From Myotis daubentonii (Eukaryota > Chordata > Mammalia > Chiroptera > Vespertilionidae): a stretch of 64,000 nt of DNA. The notes under the pieces were generated by a model. It did not search any database. It saw nothing but the letters and a program-made list of their open reading frames with translations, and was not told where the DNA came from. A program made the translations under genes and the position numbers. Position 1 is the first letter of the stretch. Each line of letters opens with the position of its first letter. The stretch spans positions 18,833,715-18,897,714 of the forward strand of contig NC_081844.1 in the NCBI RefSeq assembly GCF_963259705.1. Direction: 5' to 3'. This document shows, piece after piece, positions 1 through 11,500 of this stretch.

Positions 1-454
1 GAGGGGCTGAGGGCTGTTTTCAGGCTGGGGGTGACTGAAGCTCCCAACTGCTCCTTTTTTTCTTTTTTTTAATTCTGGGCCAGCTTTAGCTCTGGCTCCA
101 GCTCTGAGGCCTGTGCTGCTGAAAGCAGGTATCTGGTTTGTTTGGGTTCTATAATCGAAACACTATCAACTTCAGCTCTGAGATCCCGGCGGGCTGAAAG
201 CAGGTTTCTGGAGTTTTGTTTAGCTTCTATATTTGTAACAATGTTTCAAACTGCAAGCTCAGAGGCCAGCAAGGCAGGCGGGGAACGTTGGTTTCCTCGG
301 TCACTGAAGCAAGCAAGCCTCATGTTAGCTTCAAGCCGCCTGGCTGCCGGCCGCCATCTTGGCTGGCAGTTAATTTGCATATCTCCCTGATTAGCCAATG
401 GGAAGGGTAGCGGATGTACGGCTAATTACCATGTTTCTCTTTTATTAGATAGGA
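1..454 (-). mobile_element. HeliBat-type Helitron, left part, inverted
   Basis: On the - strand it starts at 454 with TCCTATCTAATAAAAG and matches the element at 27290-27760 base for base with scattered differences. The element is cut by the left window edge. No Rep/helicase coding is seen, so it is non-autonomous. Confidence 0.85.
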
Positions 455-884
455 TATGCTAAGGATAATATAAAATACAAAAGAAAATCTACATTATTAA
501 TGTTATTATGAAACTATTGTAGGTGTAGCAAATAAGTAATAAGGGTTATGTCATTAGGTGCCAGCAAAAAAGAAAAAAGATTCTAAAATAAGAAAATCAA
601 AGAAGTAAAAACTCAGAATTTTTACATTTGAACTGGAAGTATCAATACAAACTTATGATATATATTCTTTTAAGTAAACAACCCCTCTCCATTTATATAG
701 TTATATCAACAGGAAATGCCTAGAGGAAATGACACCACAGCAGCAATAAGCACTCCAAACACAACTGTGGTCTCAAACTATCATAACCAAGACTCCTGGA
801 GAAATGGCTGATTCCAGTTCTGGACAGGAAATAAGCCAGGGGTAGCAGGAGCATCTTTTGAGAGCAGAATGTAAGGAAGCTTCT
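455..884. other. No recognised feature
   Basis: AT-rich unique-looking sequence between the Helitron and the U6 copy. No ORF or repeat recognised. Confidence 0.5.
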
Positions 885-899
885 AAAGAAGTCATGTCT

Positions 900-1005
900 G
901 TGCTCACTTCAGCAGCACATACACTAAAATTGGAATGATACAGAGAAGATTAGCATGGCTCCTGCACAAGGATGACACGCAAATTTGTCAAGCATTCCAT
1001 ATTTT
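900..1005 (+). pseudogene. U6 snRNA retropseudogene
   Basis: A near full-length U6 copy (GTGCTCACTTCAGCAGCACA ... CATATTTT) with changes in the ACAGAGA-flanking parts and 3' stem. It is flanked by the perfect 12-bp duplication AAAGAAGTCATG (885-896 and 1019-1030) and has an A-rich tail, which marks L1-mediated retroposition. No U6 promoter (PSE/TATA) is seen upstream. Confidence 0.92.
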
Positions 1006-1105
1006 AAAAAAATAAAATAAAGAAGTCATGGCAAAGGACATGAGAGCAAACCCTAAGTGGCGCCCACTAGCTAAAGATGAGACAAGTGAGCATTAAAAAA
1101 AAAAG

Positions 1106-1315
1106 TCCTGGCCAGTGTACTCAATGGTTAGAGCATCAGCCTACTCACCAGAGGGTCTCAGATTCAATTCCCTGTCAAGGGGGCGTACCTCTCTCTCACA
1201 TAAATGTTTCTCTCTTTCTTTCTCTCTTTCTCTCTCTCCTCACCCCCTCCCTTTCACTCTAAAAAAATCAATGGAAAAAATACCCTCACTCCTCAGGTGA
1301 GGATTAAAAAATAAC
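1106..1315 (+). mobile_element. Ves SINE, old
   Basis: tRNA-like head CCTGGCCAGTGTACTCAATGG, CT-rich body and ATCAATGGAAAAAATACCCTC tail, diverged. Confidence 0.8.
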
Positions 1316-2160
1316 AATAATAAAATGTTAAAAGCCCAACGGATATCAAAATCAAAATCTGTGCATTCATAATAGTACTAAAACAAACCCAACCCATTCT
1401 CCTGTAAACTGGCAAGAATTCAGCATTTATCCTGCTTCCCTCATACAAGTGGGTACCAAGTTATAGAGGATGAAGGAAAGTTCTGCCTTATAACTGAATC
1501 TCAGCTAGTTGACCGAACAGAACAGATCTAGACAATGATCCCTGAAGGCTGCAAAACTGAGGTGTAAAACTGATGAGGAACCTGACATCAGGTGCACAGT
1601 ATATGTGTCCACTGTATGATTTCATATCAAAAGAAAAACCTAACACCACCTACCTCCTGCCCAGACAAAATGCACCTGTGAAGTCATCCTGCCAAAACCT
1701 GACCTGAATCTGACCATGCATCCAGTGGAACTCTGTGCAATGACAGAGTGTTATATATCTGTGCAGTCCATGTGGGATTGAACAGGTGAAATGTAGCTAG
1801 TGCAACTGAGAAATTGAACGTGTACCTTTACTTATTTGTAATAAATAGCCTTAGGTGATGCGGGGCTGCCTTATTAAACAGCACAGCTCTAGATCTAACA
1901 GTCCCTGATCAAATTCCTCGATTGCCTTAATACGGTCTTTTAAAACAATTTGTTTCTGATCACAGGTCCAATCTAGAATCACACAACGCAGAAAGTGTGT
2001 TAGGAGGACAAAGATATAGGGGTAGTAGGACAATGGTACTGGATTGTGGCAAAAATCCAAGGGCAAATTGGGCTCTGTGGAAACAGGCCACCCTAGCCCA
2101 TGCTCCTTTTTGTGGAGGTGGCACAAGATGTGAATATTCCATCTATGTTTGCGCAGACAC
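1316..2160. other. No recognised gene
   Basis: Unique-looking sequence. A 164-codon open frame on the - strand (2345-1851) overlaps MIR and has no recognisable family. Confidence 0.5.
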
Positions 2161-2164
2161 GCCA

Positions 2165-2385
2165 GCAGGGAGGAGGACAGGCTCTGGAGCCGGCGGGGGG
2201 TAGCACTCAAATCCCAAGCCCTCCACTTAACCTCATTCTTCAATTCCCTCATGGGTGATAGAGGGATAAATGCAGAATCTACCTCATAGGGCGATAGTGA
2301 AAATTCAATCAGTTCTTGAAAAGCACTTAGAACAGGATCTGGCACAGAGTAAGAGCTTAATAAATGTTACTTATTAGTCCCTTTC
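2165..2385 (+). mobile_element. MIR SINE
   Basis: The 3' half ends AAAGCACTTAGAACAGGATC ... AATAAATGTTACTTATTA, the MIR 3' signature. Confidence 0.75.
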
Positions 2386-2777
2386 CTTTGTTGCCTAAGA
2401 GGTAATGTAGCCAATTTATTTGTGGAAGTAGGGAGTGGAAGGGCATCAAACAGCCCACCCTGTTTCCCTCCCTTGCAGACAGTCCCCACTCCTTCTGCCC
2501 CAGAACAAGTAGTCTGTTCAGGGGTTGCTAAAGTCAAAAATGAAGGAAAACAATAAGGATTTTCTGTTTTTGAGATAGTTTCTCAATGGGAATTCCAGGC
2601 TGGTGATGGTGGGGTGTTCCATGGCCAGCTCCAAGGAACCAGAAACTTCCACAATGGTGCCTGCCACTCCTGGCTCTGCCATTTGACATTGCTTCCATCA
2701 CACTGGCCATGCTTCAGACCCTGCGGTGAGTAGCCACCCTGTCACAAAGGCACAGTTGAGAAAGGGAATACACACTG
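2386..2777. other. No recognised feature
   Basis: Unique-looking sequence, nothing identified. Confidence 0.5.
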
Positions 2778-2942
2778 CCCTGGCCAGGTAGGTCAGCTGG
2801 TTAAAGCATCGTTCCGAGATTAGGGGTTCGATCCCCAATCAGGGCGCATATAAGAATCAATCAATTAATGCATAAATAAGTGGGACAACAAATTGATGTT
2901 TCTCTCTCTCCTTTCTTTCTCTCTAAAATCAATTTTAAAAGG
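2778..2942 (+). mobile_element. Ves-related SINE, short variant
   Basis: Head GCCCTGGCCAGGTAGGTCAG with a different body (CAATCAATTAATGCATAAAT) and a TTTCTCTCTCTCC tail. Confidence 0.75.
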
Positions 2943-3156
2943 GGTGGGTGGGTGGAGGAAGAATGCATACTTTACAGACAAGGAATCTGAATCTTAGAGA
3001 GGGAAGAACCCACCAGAGGTCATACAGGCAATAAAAGGCTTGGCCATCATGCTCTCTATCCTGCCCCATTAACATCTTTCCTTCACCTGGTCCTCTAGTC
3101 TAAGGAACTTCTAATATAGGAGAGGTACATGGGAATTACATAAGTTACCGAAAGTC

Positions 3157-3375
3157 GCCAAAACCGGTTGGCTCAGTGGATAGAGCGTCGGCCTGCGGAC
3201 TGAAGGGTCCCAGGTTCGATTCCGGTCAAGGGCATGTACCTGGGTTGCGGGCACATCCCCAGTGGGAGATGTGCAGGAGGCAGCTGATCGATGTTTCTCT
3301 CTCATCGACGTTTCTAACTCTCTATCTCTCTCCCTTCCTCTCTGTAAAAAATCAATAAAATATATTTTAAAAAAA
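3157..3375 (+). mobile_element. Ves SINE, young subfamily
   Basis: Full length with a perfect 15-bp target duplication AAGTTACCGAAAGTC (3142-3156 and 3376-3390). Belongs to the subfamily with the GTCGGCCTGCGGACTGAA and ATCGATGTTTCTCTCTCATC motifs. Confidence 0.95.
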
Positions 3376-3404
3376 AAAAGTTACCGAAAGTCAAAGTTAA
3401 GTCA

Positions 3405-3860
3405 GGGGCCTCCTACATGTTGTTTGACAGAACTTGGCTGACCAGAGGTGCAAGTAGACCACAAGGAGCCTCTGGAACAAAAATATTCCTGCAAAGACTG
3501 ATTAATACCTACTCACCCATACCTTATCATTTAGCCAACCATAAAAGAAAAACAAACCACAGAATATACCTTGTAAGGGTTAAAGTTAATCCCATTTTTC
3601 CACTCTTTATTTCCCCAAACCAGTAATTTTCCATAGAAGCTACAAACATATACTAGTAAGCTCAACCTCTGGAGACAGTTGTGGGTCTCTCTTCCTTCTC
3701 TTTTAAGGAGAATCCACCACCCTGCCTGTGGAGTAGCTCTTCTTGCTTGTCCTCTCTGCTCAATAAAATTGCTTCTACTCTAACCTCTTGTCTGGCTCGT
3801 ATCCTGAATTATTTCTTGTGCGAAGCTAAGAACCCTCTTGGCTCGGGTACCCTTTAGGAA
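3405..3860 (+). mobile_element. Retroviral LTR-like segment
   Basis: It has AATAAA at 3762-3767 inside CTCTCTGCTCAATAAAATTG, followed by a CTTGTCTGGCTCGTATCCTG R/U5-like part, the layout of gammaretrovirus-type LTRs. The boundaries and duplication were not resolved. Confidence 0.5.
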
Positions 3861-4740
3861 CTTGCCCCTCCGGCATCTCCACCAGCTCTTCCAGGCCACC
3901 TCCCCCTGGGAGCCTTTCCAAGCTACTCAGATAGAGCCTGTGCCCTCTGACCTTGCTGTACATCCCCCACCCCACCTCACCCCACGAACCTCCCTCTGCC
4001 CAGCCCTGAGCTGGGAGATCAGTGTCTGGCTCTGGGACCATCTCTGAGATCCTTCCGGATCTCCTAGGTCCCGCACCAGGCTGGGTGGGGAACAAATGTC
4101 TCAATCTAGAACGAATGAGAAAGATGGTGCCTGAGGATGGTCATCTGAGAGTCACCTGGAAAAGCCAGGGCCAAGAGAGGGTCCAAGGTGTTGTGGGGGA
4201 AGGAAGAGAAACAGCAAGATCCCATCTGACAGCCAGAGCTCTGCTCAAGAGCATGGTACATGGAAACATCAGAGACTTTGAATGATGCCTCATCTTCCTC
4301 CACCCTTTACACCCACCTTTATTCAGGCACTATCCTTGCCAATGGGTGGCCTGGCCTGCTTCCTCCCAGCCACACCCTCAGCATCTCCACAAAGAGACCA
4401 CCTTCTTACCTGATCAAAATCCTAAAGTGGTGTCCCAACCCCCTGAAAACAAAACGCAGTGTCTTTACCAGCTCTTTTCCTACCTAGACCTCCTCACCTG
4501 TGCCTTCCTGCCTCTTTCTCATTCTTCCCAGCTATCCAAGGGACATCCTTCATAATCACTCTGGTTAGCAGCCCCCGTCTCCTTTCGCATCTCTTTTATT
4601 ATTTGAATATTATCTCTATCAAGAGCAACACGGTTCATTTATTTATTTGCTTGTACGGTCTAGCCTCCTCCCCAATGAAACTTAATCTCCATGAAAGCTC
4701 GGCCCAATCCGTTTTATTCTTCACCTTTTTCTCACTGTCT
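3861..4740. other. Upstream flank of SUGP2, nothing recognised
   Basis: Moderately GC-rich sequence. Several short open frames but no family recognised and no ARMC6 coding exon on the - strand. Confidence 0.5.
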
Positions 4741-5339
4741 AGGACGGAGCCGGGTACGCAGCCGGCACTCCGTACAGCGGCCAGAACCCGCGGAGGCCAG
4801 GGGAGGGGGCAGTTTTGTCCCTCGGCGGCTTCTGTAAGAGTCATTCCCCAAAACCAAGTCCTCAAGGACTGTCCACCGTCACCAGCCCGACCCTGCGGCG
4901 CCCACTCCCCGCCCCGCGCGCGAGGGGTCCCGGCGGCTGCAGTCTCTCACCCTGTCTCCGCGGCCACGTGGGAAAGGTGGGGCTCGCGTCTGTCACCGGC
5001 GGCACCGCCTCTGGCCCCTTCTGGCCGCCGTCAGCGCGCAGGCTCACTGGCGCCGCCTCGCCTCGGCCTTCCCAGCTAAGCGACCCGCACCCAGATGGAC
5101 CCAGGTGACTGCGAGCGCAAGTAAAGCCAAACAGGCGAACAGGTGTGCGGCGGCGGTGTCTCTGCCGCTTTTCCCAGGCCGCTCTCCGTCATCGGCGTCC
5201 CCTACAAGGAAGTTTTTCGCCTTCGGAGCCTGCGCCCTGAAGAAGCAGGTAGCGCGCCGGTACGGGAGGGCGCGGCAGTGGCCACCTGCGCTTGCGCACC
5301 AGGGCGCGGGGTGGACCTGCGCCTGCGCGGCGCAGCGCT

Positions 5340-5469
5340 GCAGGGACCGTTGGCTCATTTGCATGTCCCCGCCTCGCGCGGCGGCGGCGGCGGCGGCGGG
5401 GGCGGCGGCGAAGGTGGTGGCTGAGTCTCAGGCATCGGCGGGGGCGACTCCGCACTCGGTGGGCTCGGG
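5340..5469 (+). other. SUGP2: SUGP2 5'UTR exon 1 (start approximate)
   Basis: The CpG-island sequence ends in a good donor, GGG|GTGAGG, at 5469/5470, followed by a 1.3 kb intron to the acceptor at 6788. The left end is a guess. The exon contains the CGG repeat. Confidence 0.5.
5379..5411 (+). repeat. (GGC)n tract in SUGP2 5'UTR
   Basis: An almost pure run of about 11 GGC/CGG triplets lies just upstream of the exon 1 donor, so it is likely transcribed as 5'UTR. Confidence 0.85.
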
Positions 5470-5930
5470 GTGAGGCCCGGCCCCGCGCGTTGTCGGTGGG
5501 TGGGTCCCGGGGGCTCGGGGCTCGGGCTCGGCCCCAAGCGGGCCCCGTGTCCCCGCGATTGCGCCGCGGGCTCGGCCCTCGGGCTGCACGACGGCCGCGT
5601 CCCGGACGGGTCGGCCTGGTGGGGCGGTCTGCGGCCTCTGGGGCCCGAGGCCCCCTTTTCTTCGACCTCGGAGGCCGGGAGCAGGCGGACCGCACCCGAA
5701 GGGGTTCATTCGTTTCCTCGCTCATTCATTCCACCCGAGCCCGAAGCGGCCTTTCGCGTGAGGCGATCACGGAGGCAGGGCGCTGTCTACGGCCCTTTGC
5801 CGTTTTTAACGGGTTCAGTCCCTGCAGCAACCCCCATCATTGGCTGCCCATTCCATAGATGGTCAAATCGGAGGTATAGAAAAAGGTTCGGTCGCTTGAT
5901 TTGGTCCCGGGGCCGCCTGGCCCGAAGACC

Positions 5931-6160
5931 CTTCCCTTCGCCAGTAGGAGAACAAGGGGCGCCCTAGGAAAAAGGACTGAAGGGTGGAAAAGGAGGCGAT
6001 GGTTACAAGGAAAGACTTGCAAGGCAGGCGCAGGCTTGGGTCTTGGGTTGGAGGTGTCAAGTTGGAAGAGATGTCTTGGTGGTGAAGGACGGGCCACCCG
6101 GGGATTCCTCCGTGTTGCTTCTTGGCCTTTTTCTATTTAGTCTTCAGGCTTTGTCCCCAC
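5931..6160. other. SUGP2 intron 1, unique sequence
   Basis: Nothing recognised beyond the edge of the CpG island. Confidence 0.5.
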
Positions 6161-6164
6161 TGCT

Positions 6165-6310
6165 GGTGTTGTCTGCCAGGTTGCAGCCCTGGATGGTTGA
6201 CCTTGGGTGAGTCACTTAGCTCAAGGCTCCCCTTTCCTCTTCTGGTTGATTCATTCATAACAGTGGGACCCACTTCATTGGGTTGTTGCAAGTAAATGAG
6301 GTCATGGGAG
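6165..6310 (+). mobile_element. MIR SINE
   Basis: GACCTTGGGTGAGTCACTTA and the following CCTTTCCTCTTCTG ... GGGTTGTTGCAAGTAAATGA match the MIR core. Confidence 0.7.
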
Positions 6311-6788
6311 TTCCTTCCCTACAACTGTCACCAGCTCATTGTTCCTAGTCAGGGGTTCCTGGAGGGTCGTTGGCTCTGTTTGGAAAAGGGGAACAGCCAC
6401 ATCTTTCCTAACTGCCGTGTGAGAGGGTTATGCTCCCACTCCCCTACACTGTGACCCTCAGTTATGCGTGTTGCTTCTCCAAGTCCTCCAGCAACCCCAG
6501 GAGATGAGGACTTCTTTTCATAGAGCTTTCCAAGGATTCTGAGGAAATGGTCTTAGAGAAACAAAACCACTTGTCCAAGATCACCGTGCTTGTCTTGCTC
6601 CTTTTTAGTCAACACACACCTGTGAGCTTCCTGAGAGCAGAGGCCCCTAGAAATAATCGGACCTTTCTCTCAAGTACCTTGCCTGGATTATGGGTTACTG
6701 CCTCCTTACTTTGAAGATCAGGTGAAATAGAGAGCCGGCTCTCTGAGCATTTGTTGTCATTCTTAGTGTCTTTTTTTCTCTACTACAG

Positions 6789-6920
6789 GTCAGAGAAACA
6801 TGGCTACAAGGCGAATTGCACCGGAGACTTTTGATGCCGTGCTACAAGAAAAAGCTAACAGATATCACATGGACCCCAGTGGTGAAGCTGTAGGTGAAGC
6901 TCTCCAATTTAAAGCTCAAG
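6789..6920 (+). CDS. SUGP2: SUGP2 exon 2, start codon
   Basis: The acceptor TTTCTCTACTACAG ends at 6788. ATG is at 6800-6802 after 11 nt of 5'UTR. The exon encodes [18 protein letters not shown] onward and ends phase 1 at donor AAG|GTAAAT. Confidence 0.95.
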
Positions 6921-8534
6921 GTAAATTAAAGTGCTTGATTGGGAACCGAGGGGGGCGGGTAATGAGGCATTTAGGGTCAGAGCAGGAGGATTTCAGTCCC
7001 TATATTCCTATTTGTTAAGGGGAAATGAAGTTTTCTCTGGATCTGCATGTTAAATCACTATGTAGAAGAAGGTATTATCATTACCAGGAGCTTCTCCCTA
7101 GAAAGCCAACCTCACCTAAAGAAAGGTTGTTGAATCAATCTTCTGGCTCCGTCCCCACCACCACTGCTCAGGTTTGAGCTCTTACCAGTTCTGGCTTGGA
7201 TTACTTCAGTAATCTCCTACTGAACGGTCTTTCAGCTTCTGGCTTCATTCCTCTCAAATCTGTCCTGGCTACAGATCTATTCATGCCACCCTCGCTGGGC
7301 CAAGGCCCTGCTTGGACTCTCGGGGCTTCCCACTTTGGGGTTACATCCTCAGATAAGTGCAGGAGCAGGGAGGTAACAGTGATGTGTGCAAGACTGGAGG
7401 GTGGTGTAAGGGGTTGTGGAGCTGCTGAGCATAGGCCCTGCCTGAAAATGTTTCCCTTTGGAAAATTTTGAAACACCATGCCAGCAGAATCAAAAACGGT
7501 GCCCACACGATGACAGGATGCCATGGAGGTCCCTCACTGCCACGCACAAGGTTCCCAACCCTTACCCTTTGCCTTGGGCTTTGTGTTTCAGTGATACTGT
7601 GCCACCTCTCTGTGCTTTGAATCCCGCCTCATCCCAGCTCTGCCTGGTTGATTCCCTCCAGCATGCCTTCCTCAGGAAGCCCCAGCAGGACTTGAGGTTG
7701 ATTTGGTTGCCGTTCCCGGCCCCAAATACACTGTGTGCTCACTCCTCTGTTATGGGCTGGCCTCCTCCAGGCCTCATCGCTGGGCCTGTGCTGTTTGCTG
7801 CTGCACCAGCCCCTGAGCCAGCCTTGGCATGGAGGAGGGTTAGCATTGGTTGAGTGAGTCTTAAGTGCTTGCAGTAGGGATAACTGTTGTTACATGCTTT
7901 GGACCTGGAGAAACCAATTGATGGAGTTTTCAAAAATTATATGAGTAGTGCACAGAAACATAGCTGTTATAAAAGATTGGAAGACTTGAGAGAAATGGTT
8001 AAGAGTAACATGTAAAAGTCTTTTTAGCTCCTTTCTTAACTATATTTGCAGTAATCTATGCATCCTTCAATTTTTTTTAGCAATATGTAATCCAGAATAC
8101 TTATGTGTTTATATATATACACACAGAGACATATACCTATATGCACTTATATATACATGTATATGTATATAGGGTGCCCCCCAAAATATATACACACACT
8201 TTGTATAATTATAAAGGCAGTGTGTATTAAAATACATTTCATTTTTGAAATTGAGCTATCAGCTGATTTTGTCATATCTTTGGGGGACACACTATATACA
8301 GAGACATAAATCTTGGTATCTTTATCTAGAGACTCAAACACCAATACATACATTGTTACCTCAAGAAAGTTTGGGGAGCCCTAGCTGGTTTAGCTCAGTA
8401 GGTAGAGCATCAGCCTGTGGACTGAAGGTTCCTGGGTTCGGTTCCCGGTCAAGGGCACATGCCCGGGTTGTAGGCTTGATCCCCAGTAGGGGGTGTGCAG
8501 GAGGCAGCCAACCCTTGATTCTCTCTCATCATGG

Positions 8535-8587
<53 letters not shown>

Positions 8588-11500
8588 CGCTTCTCCCTCT
8601 CCCTTCCATTCTGAAATCAATAAAAATATATTTTAAAAATAAATTAAAAAAAGAAAGTTTGGGGAGGGGTGAACTAGTAACCAAGCAGGTTGCTAGATGG
8701 TTCTGGAACCATCTCTTTGTCACAGAGCTGCATGGTTCATCAGTTGGACTTTCTCTGTCCCTGTTCTTCTCTGCACTTTTTCAATGCCTTGGTTTACAAG
8801 GCATCAGAAAATCGTGTTGTACAGAAACCAGCCACCACTCTACCTCTAATGCTACCTCCCTCACCACATCATCAGTAGTCATTAGTACCTAGATCATCCC
8901 AGTGGACTCCTTGCTGGAACATCGACATTCACTTTCTTCCCTTTTGGTCTGTTGCCTTCACAATAGCCCGTGAGATCATTCCTTTGCTCTGAGCCTGTCT
9001 GTGGCTTTCCATCTTACTCAGACGATTCCAGCATCCCTTTGAGGGCCAGGCTTGATCTAGTACCTTCCTGCCATCTTTATTTCCCTAAATTTGCTGCATG
9101 TTAGAATCATCTGGTGACTTTTTAAAAACCCTCATTCAGGTCACACCTCCAAGCTAGTTAGTTAATTAAATCAGGATGCCTGGGGATCCCAAAGGGACTC
9201 CAACATGCAACAGAGTTTGGGAGCTTCCTTCTTACCACTTTGCTCTTCGTTCCCTCTGGTATATTCATTCCCTGCTGGTCATACATCAGGGATTTGTCTC
9301 TACACTCCCTCTGCCTAGAAGGCTCCCCCACAGTGTGGTCCCTCATGCCAGGCCTCCCCGGTATATTGTTAACTTCAGTGCCTAAAGCAGTGTCCACACA
9401 CAGTAGGTGCTCGGTAAGTACTGCTGACCAAATAAACTTGGATTTCTATAAAGATGTGGCTTCCTTTGGTTTCACCCCATTACTACCTCATGGCATCTCT
9501 CTCTCCCTTTTCATTTGACTTTTGACTATCAGGTAATAGATTCTGATTTAAAAGTTAGAAAGAGCCTGGCCATCGTGGCTCAGTGGTTGAGCGTTGACCT
9601 ATGAACCAGGAGGTCACGGTTCAATTCCTGGTCAGGGCACATGCCCAGGTTGCAGTCTCGATTCCTGGTGTAGGGCGTGCAGGAGGTAGCCAATCAATGA
9701 TTCTCTCTCATCATTGATGTTTCTTTCTCTCCCTCTCCCTTTCTCTCTGAAATCAATAAACATATTTTAAAAAAAAAGTTAGAAAGGCACTCTGTACAAA
9801 GTCTCCCTCAGGCTCATAGTTTGCTTATGTTGCTACCTTCTTAGAGAGTTTCTTTGTACATGAATAAGCAAATGCAAATATAGCTTCCTATTTTCCTCAT
9901 TTCAACACAGAGGGGAGAACAAAATCACATATTATTCAGTTCCCATTGTGGCCTCTCTTGATGGCTTGTTTAGCTTCTGCCTTTTCTCTTACCTGCTTTA
10001 GTCTCTGTTTTTTTCAGAGGATTCATTGGCCAGGTGGACCTTTCAGAGGGAGTATATCAGCCAGCTTTGGGTCATATGCTCAGCTTGTGGCCCAGTCTGC
10101 TGTAGTGGGTAGTGTCAGGCGTGGCTTTTGCCTCGGTGGCAGTATGGGCTGAGAGTTCCTACTAGAAGGCAAGGAGGGTGGCAACCTCTAAAAAAAACTG
10201 TGTGCTTCATGATAGAGGTAGAAATACACAAGTGTCCCAGTTACAGTAAAAAAAAAAAGAAAAAAAAAAATCCAGATTGCCTAGCTGGTTTGGCTCAGTG
10301 GATAGAGTCTCAGCCTGTGGACTGAAGGGCCCCAGGTTTGATTCTGGTCAACATGGGTTGCAGGCTCCATCCCCAATAGCGGGTGTGCAGGAGGCATCCA
10401 ATCAATGATTCTCTCTCATCGTTGATGTTTCTATTTCTCTCTCCCTCTTCCTTCTTCTCCAAAATCAATAAAAATATATTTTAAAAAAATCCAGGTTATT
10501 TGAGGGCCAGACACCCTTCCTGAGTATAAAAAAGGGCTTGTAAATCAGATGCCTGCTGAGCAAGGGCAGGAGATCTGAGTGATTAAGGGGCACTGCTCCC
10601 CAGCCTTGATGCAGTATCATCAGGATAGATGAAGGCTCAGTGCTTGTAGGTCTCTTTTTGAATAAAAAGTAGTAATTCCAGGTTTAAGGAAAACCACACA
10701 CATTTTAAATAATGGCAACAAATAGGAATTTTTAAAATGCACTCAGGCAGATAAAGCACTGGTTGGTAGTCTATGGACTGTCCATTTGTACCTTCTGGTC
10801 TAAAGTACCTTTGTGTTTCCTTTTGGATTATTTCAGATCTTATAAGGACACTGCCAAGAGTCAGAGCAGATATGTATGATGACATTCACAGTGACAGCAG
10901 ATACACTCTGGGCGGATCTGTGGCTCACTCTCGAGATGCTGGGAGAGAAGGCCTGAGAGGTGATGTATTTCCAGGACCTTCCTTCAGGTCAAACAACCCT
11001 TCTGTAAATGAAGACAACTACTTTCGCAAAGAATGTGGCCGGGATCTGGAATTTCCCCACCCTGATTCCCGAGATCAGGTCTTTGGCCACCGGAAATTGG
11101 GACATTTCCGTTCTCCAGACTGGAAATTTACACTCCGTGGCTCTTGGGAACAAGACCTTGGCCACCCAGTTTCTCAAGAATCGTCTTGGTCACAGGAGTA
11201 TAATTTTGGTCCTTCTGCACTACTGGGGGACTTTGGGTCCTCCAGGCTGATTGAGAAAGAGTGTTTGGAGAAAGAGAGTCGGGATTATGACGTGGACCGT
11301 CCAGGGGAGGCAGACTCTGTGCTCAGGGCCAGTGGCCAAGTCCAGGGCAGAGGCCGAGGTCTGAACATCGTTGATCAGGAGGGTGCCCTTCTAGGAAAGG
11401 GGGAGTCTCAGGGTCTGCTTGCATCTAAAGGGGGGGTTGGGAAACTTGTCACACTAAGGAACGTGAGCACAAAAAAAGTACCCACTATAAACCGTATTAC

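Larger units (their letters stand above)
4740..5930. promoter_or_regulatory. SUGP2: CpG island, SUGP2 promoter, probably bidirectional
   Basis: Dense CpG sequence with no TATA box lies directly upstream of SUGP2. It holds two NRF1-like palindromic motifs (5286-5298 and 5316-5330), an octamer ATTTGCAT at 5357-5364, and a CGG run. On the - strand there are plausible donors (for example near 4945-4955, GTGAGA after an acceptable exon end), as expected if ARMC6 is transcribed leftward from the same island. In other mammals ARMC6 and SUGP2 are head-to-head; that is recalled, not seen here. The transcription start cannot be placed exactly. Confidence 0.75.

Noticed and set aside
1851..2345. 164-codon open frame on the - strand
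   Set aside because: The upstream half overlaps a MIR element and no domain is recognisable.
1..5100. ARMC6 coding exons on the - strand
   Set aside because: Expected from synteny, but none of its protein sequence as I remember it could be found. They probably lie left of the window.
5189..5967. Arg/Pro-rich open frames in the SUGP2 CpG island
   Set aside because: GC-rich sequence gives open frames on both strands. No family similarity, and the exon 1 donor cuts through them.
8378..8460. tRNA-like sequence with A and B boxes
   Set aside because: It is the head of a Ves SINE with a SINE body and target duplication. The same applies to the other tRNA-like hits, so no tRNA gene is called.
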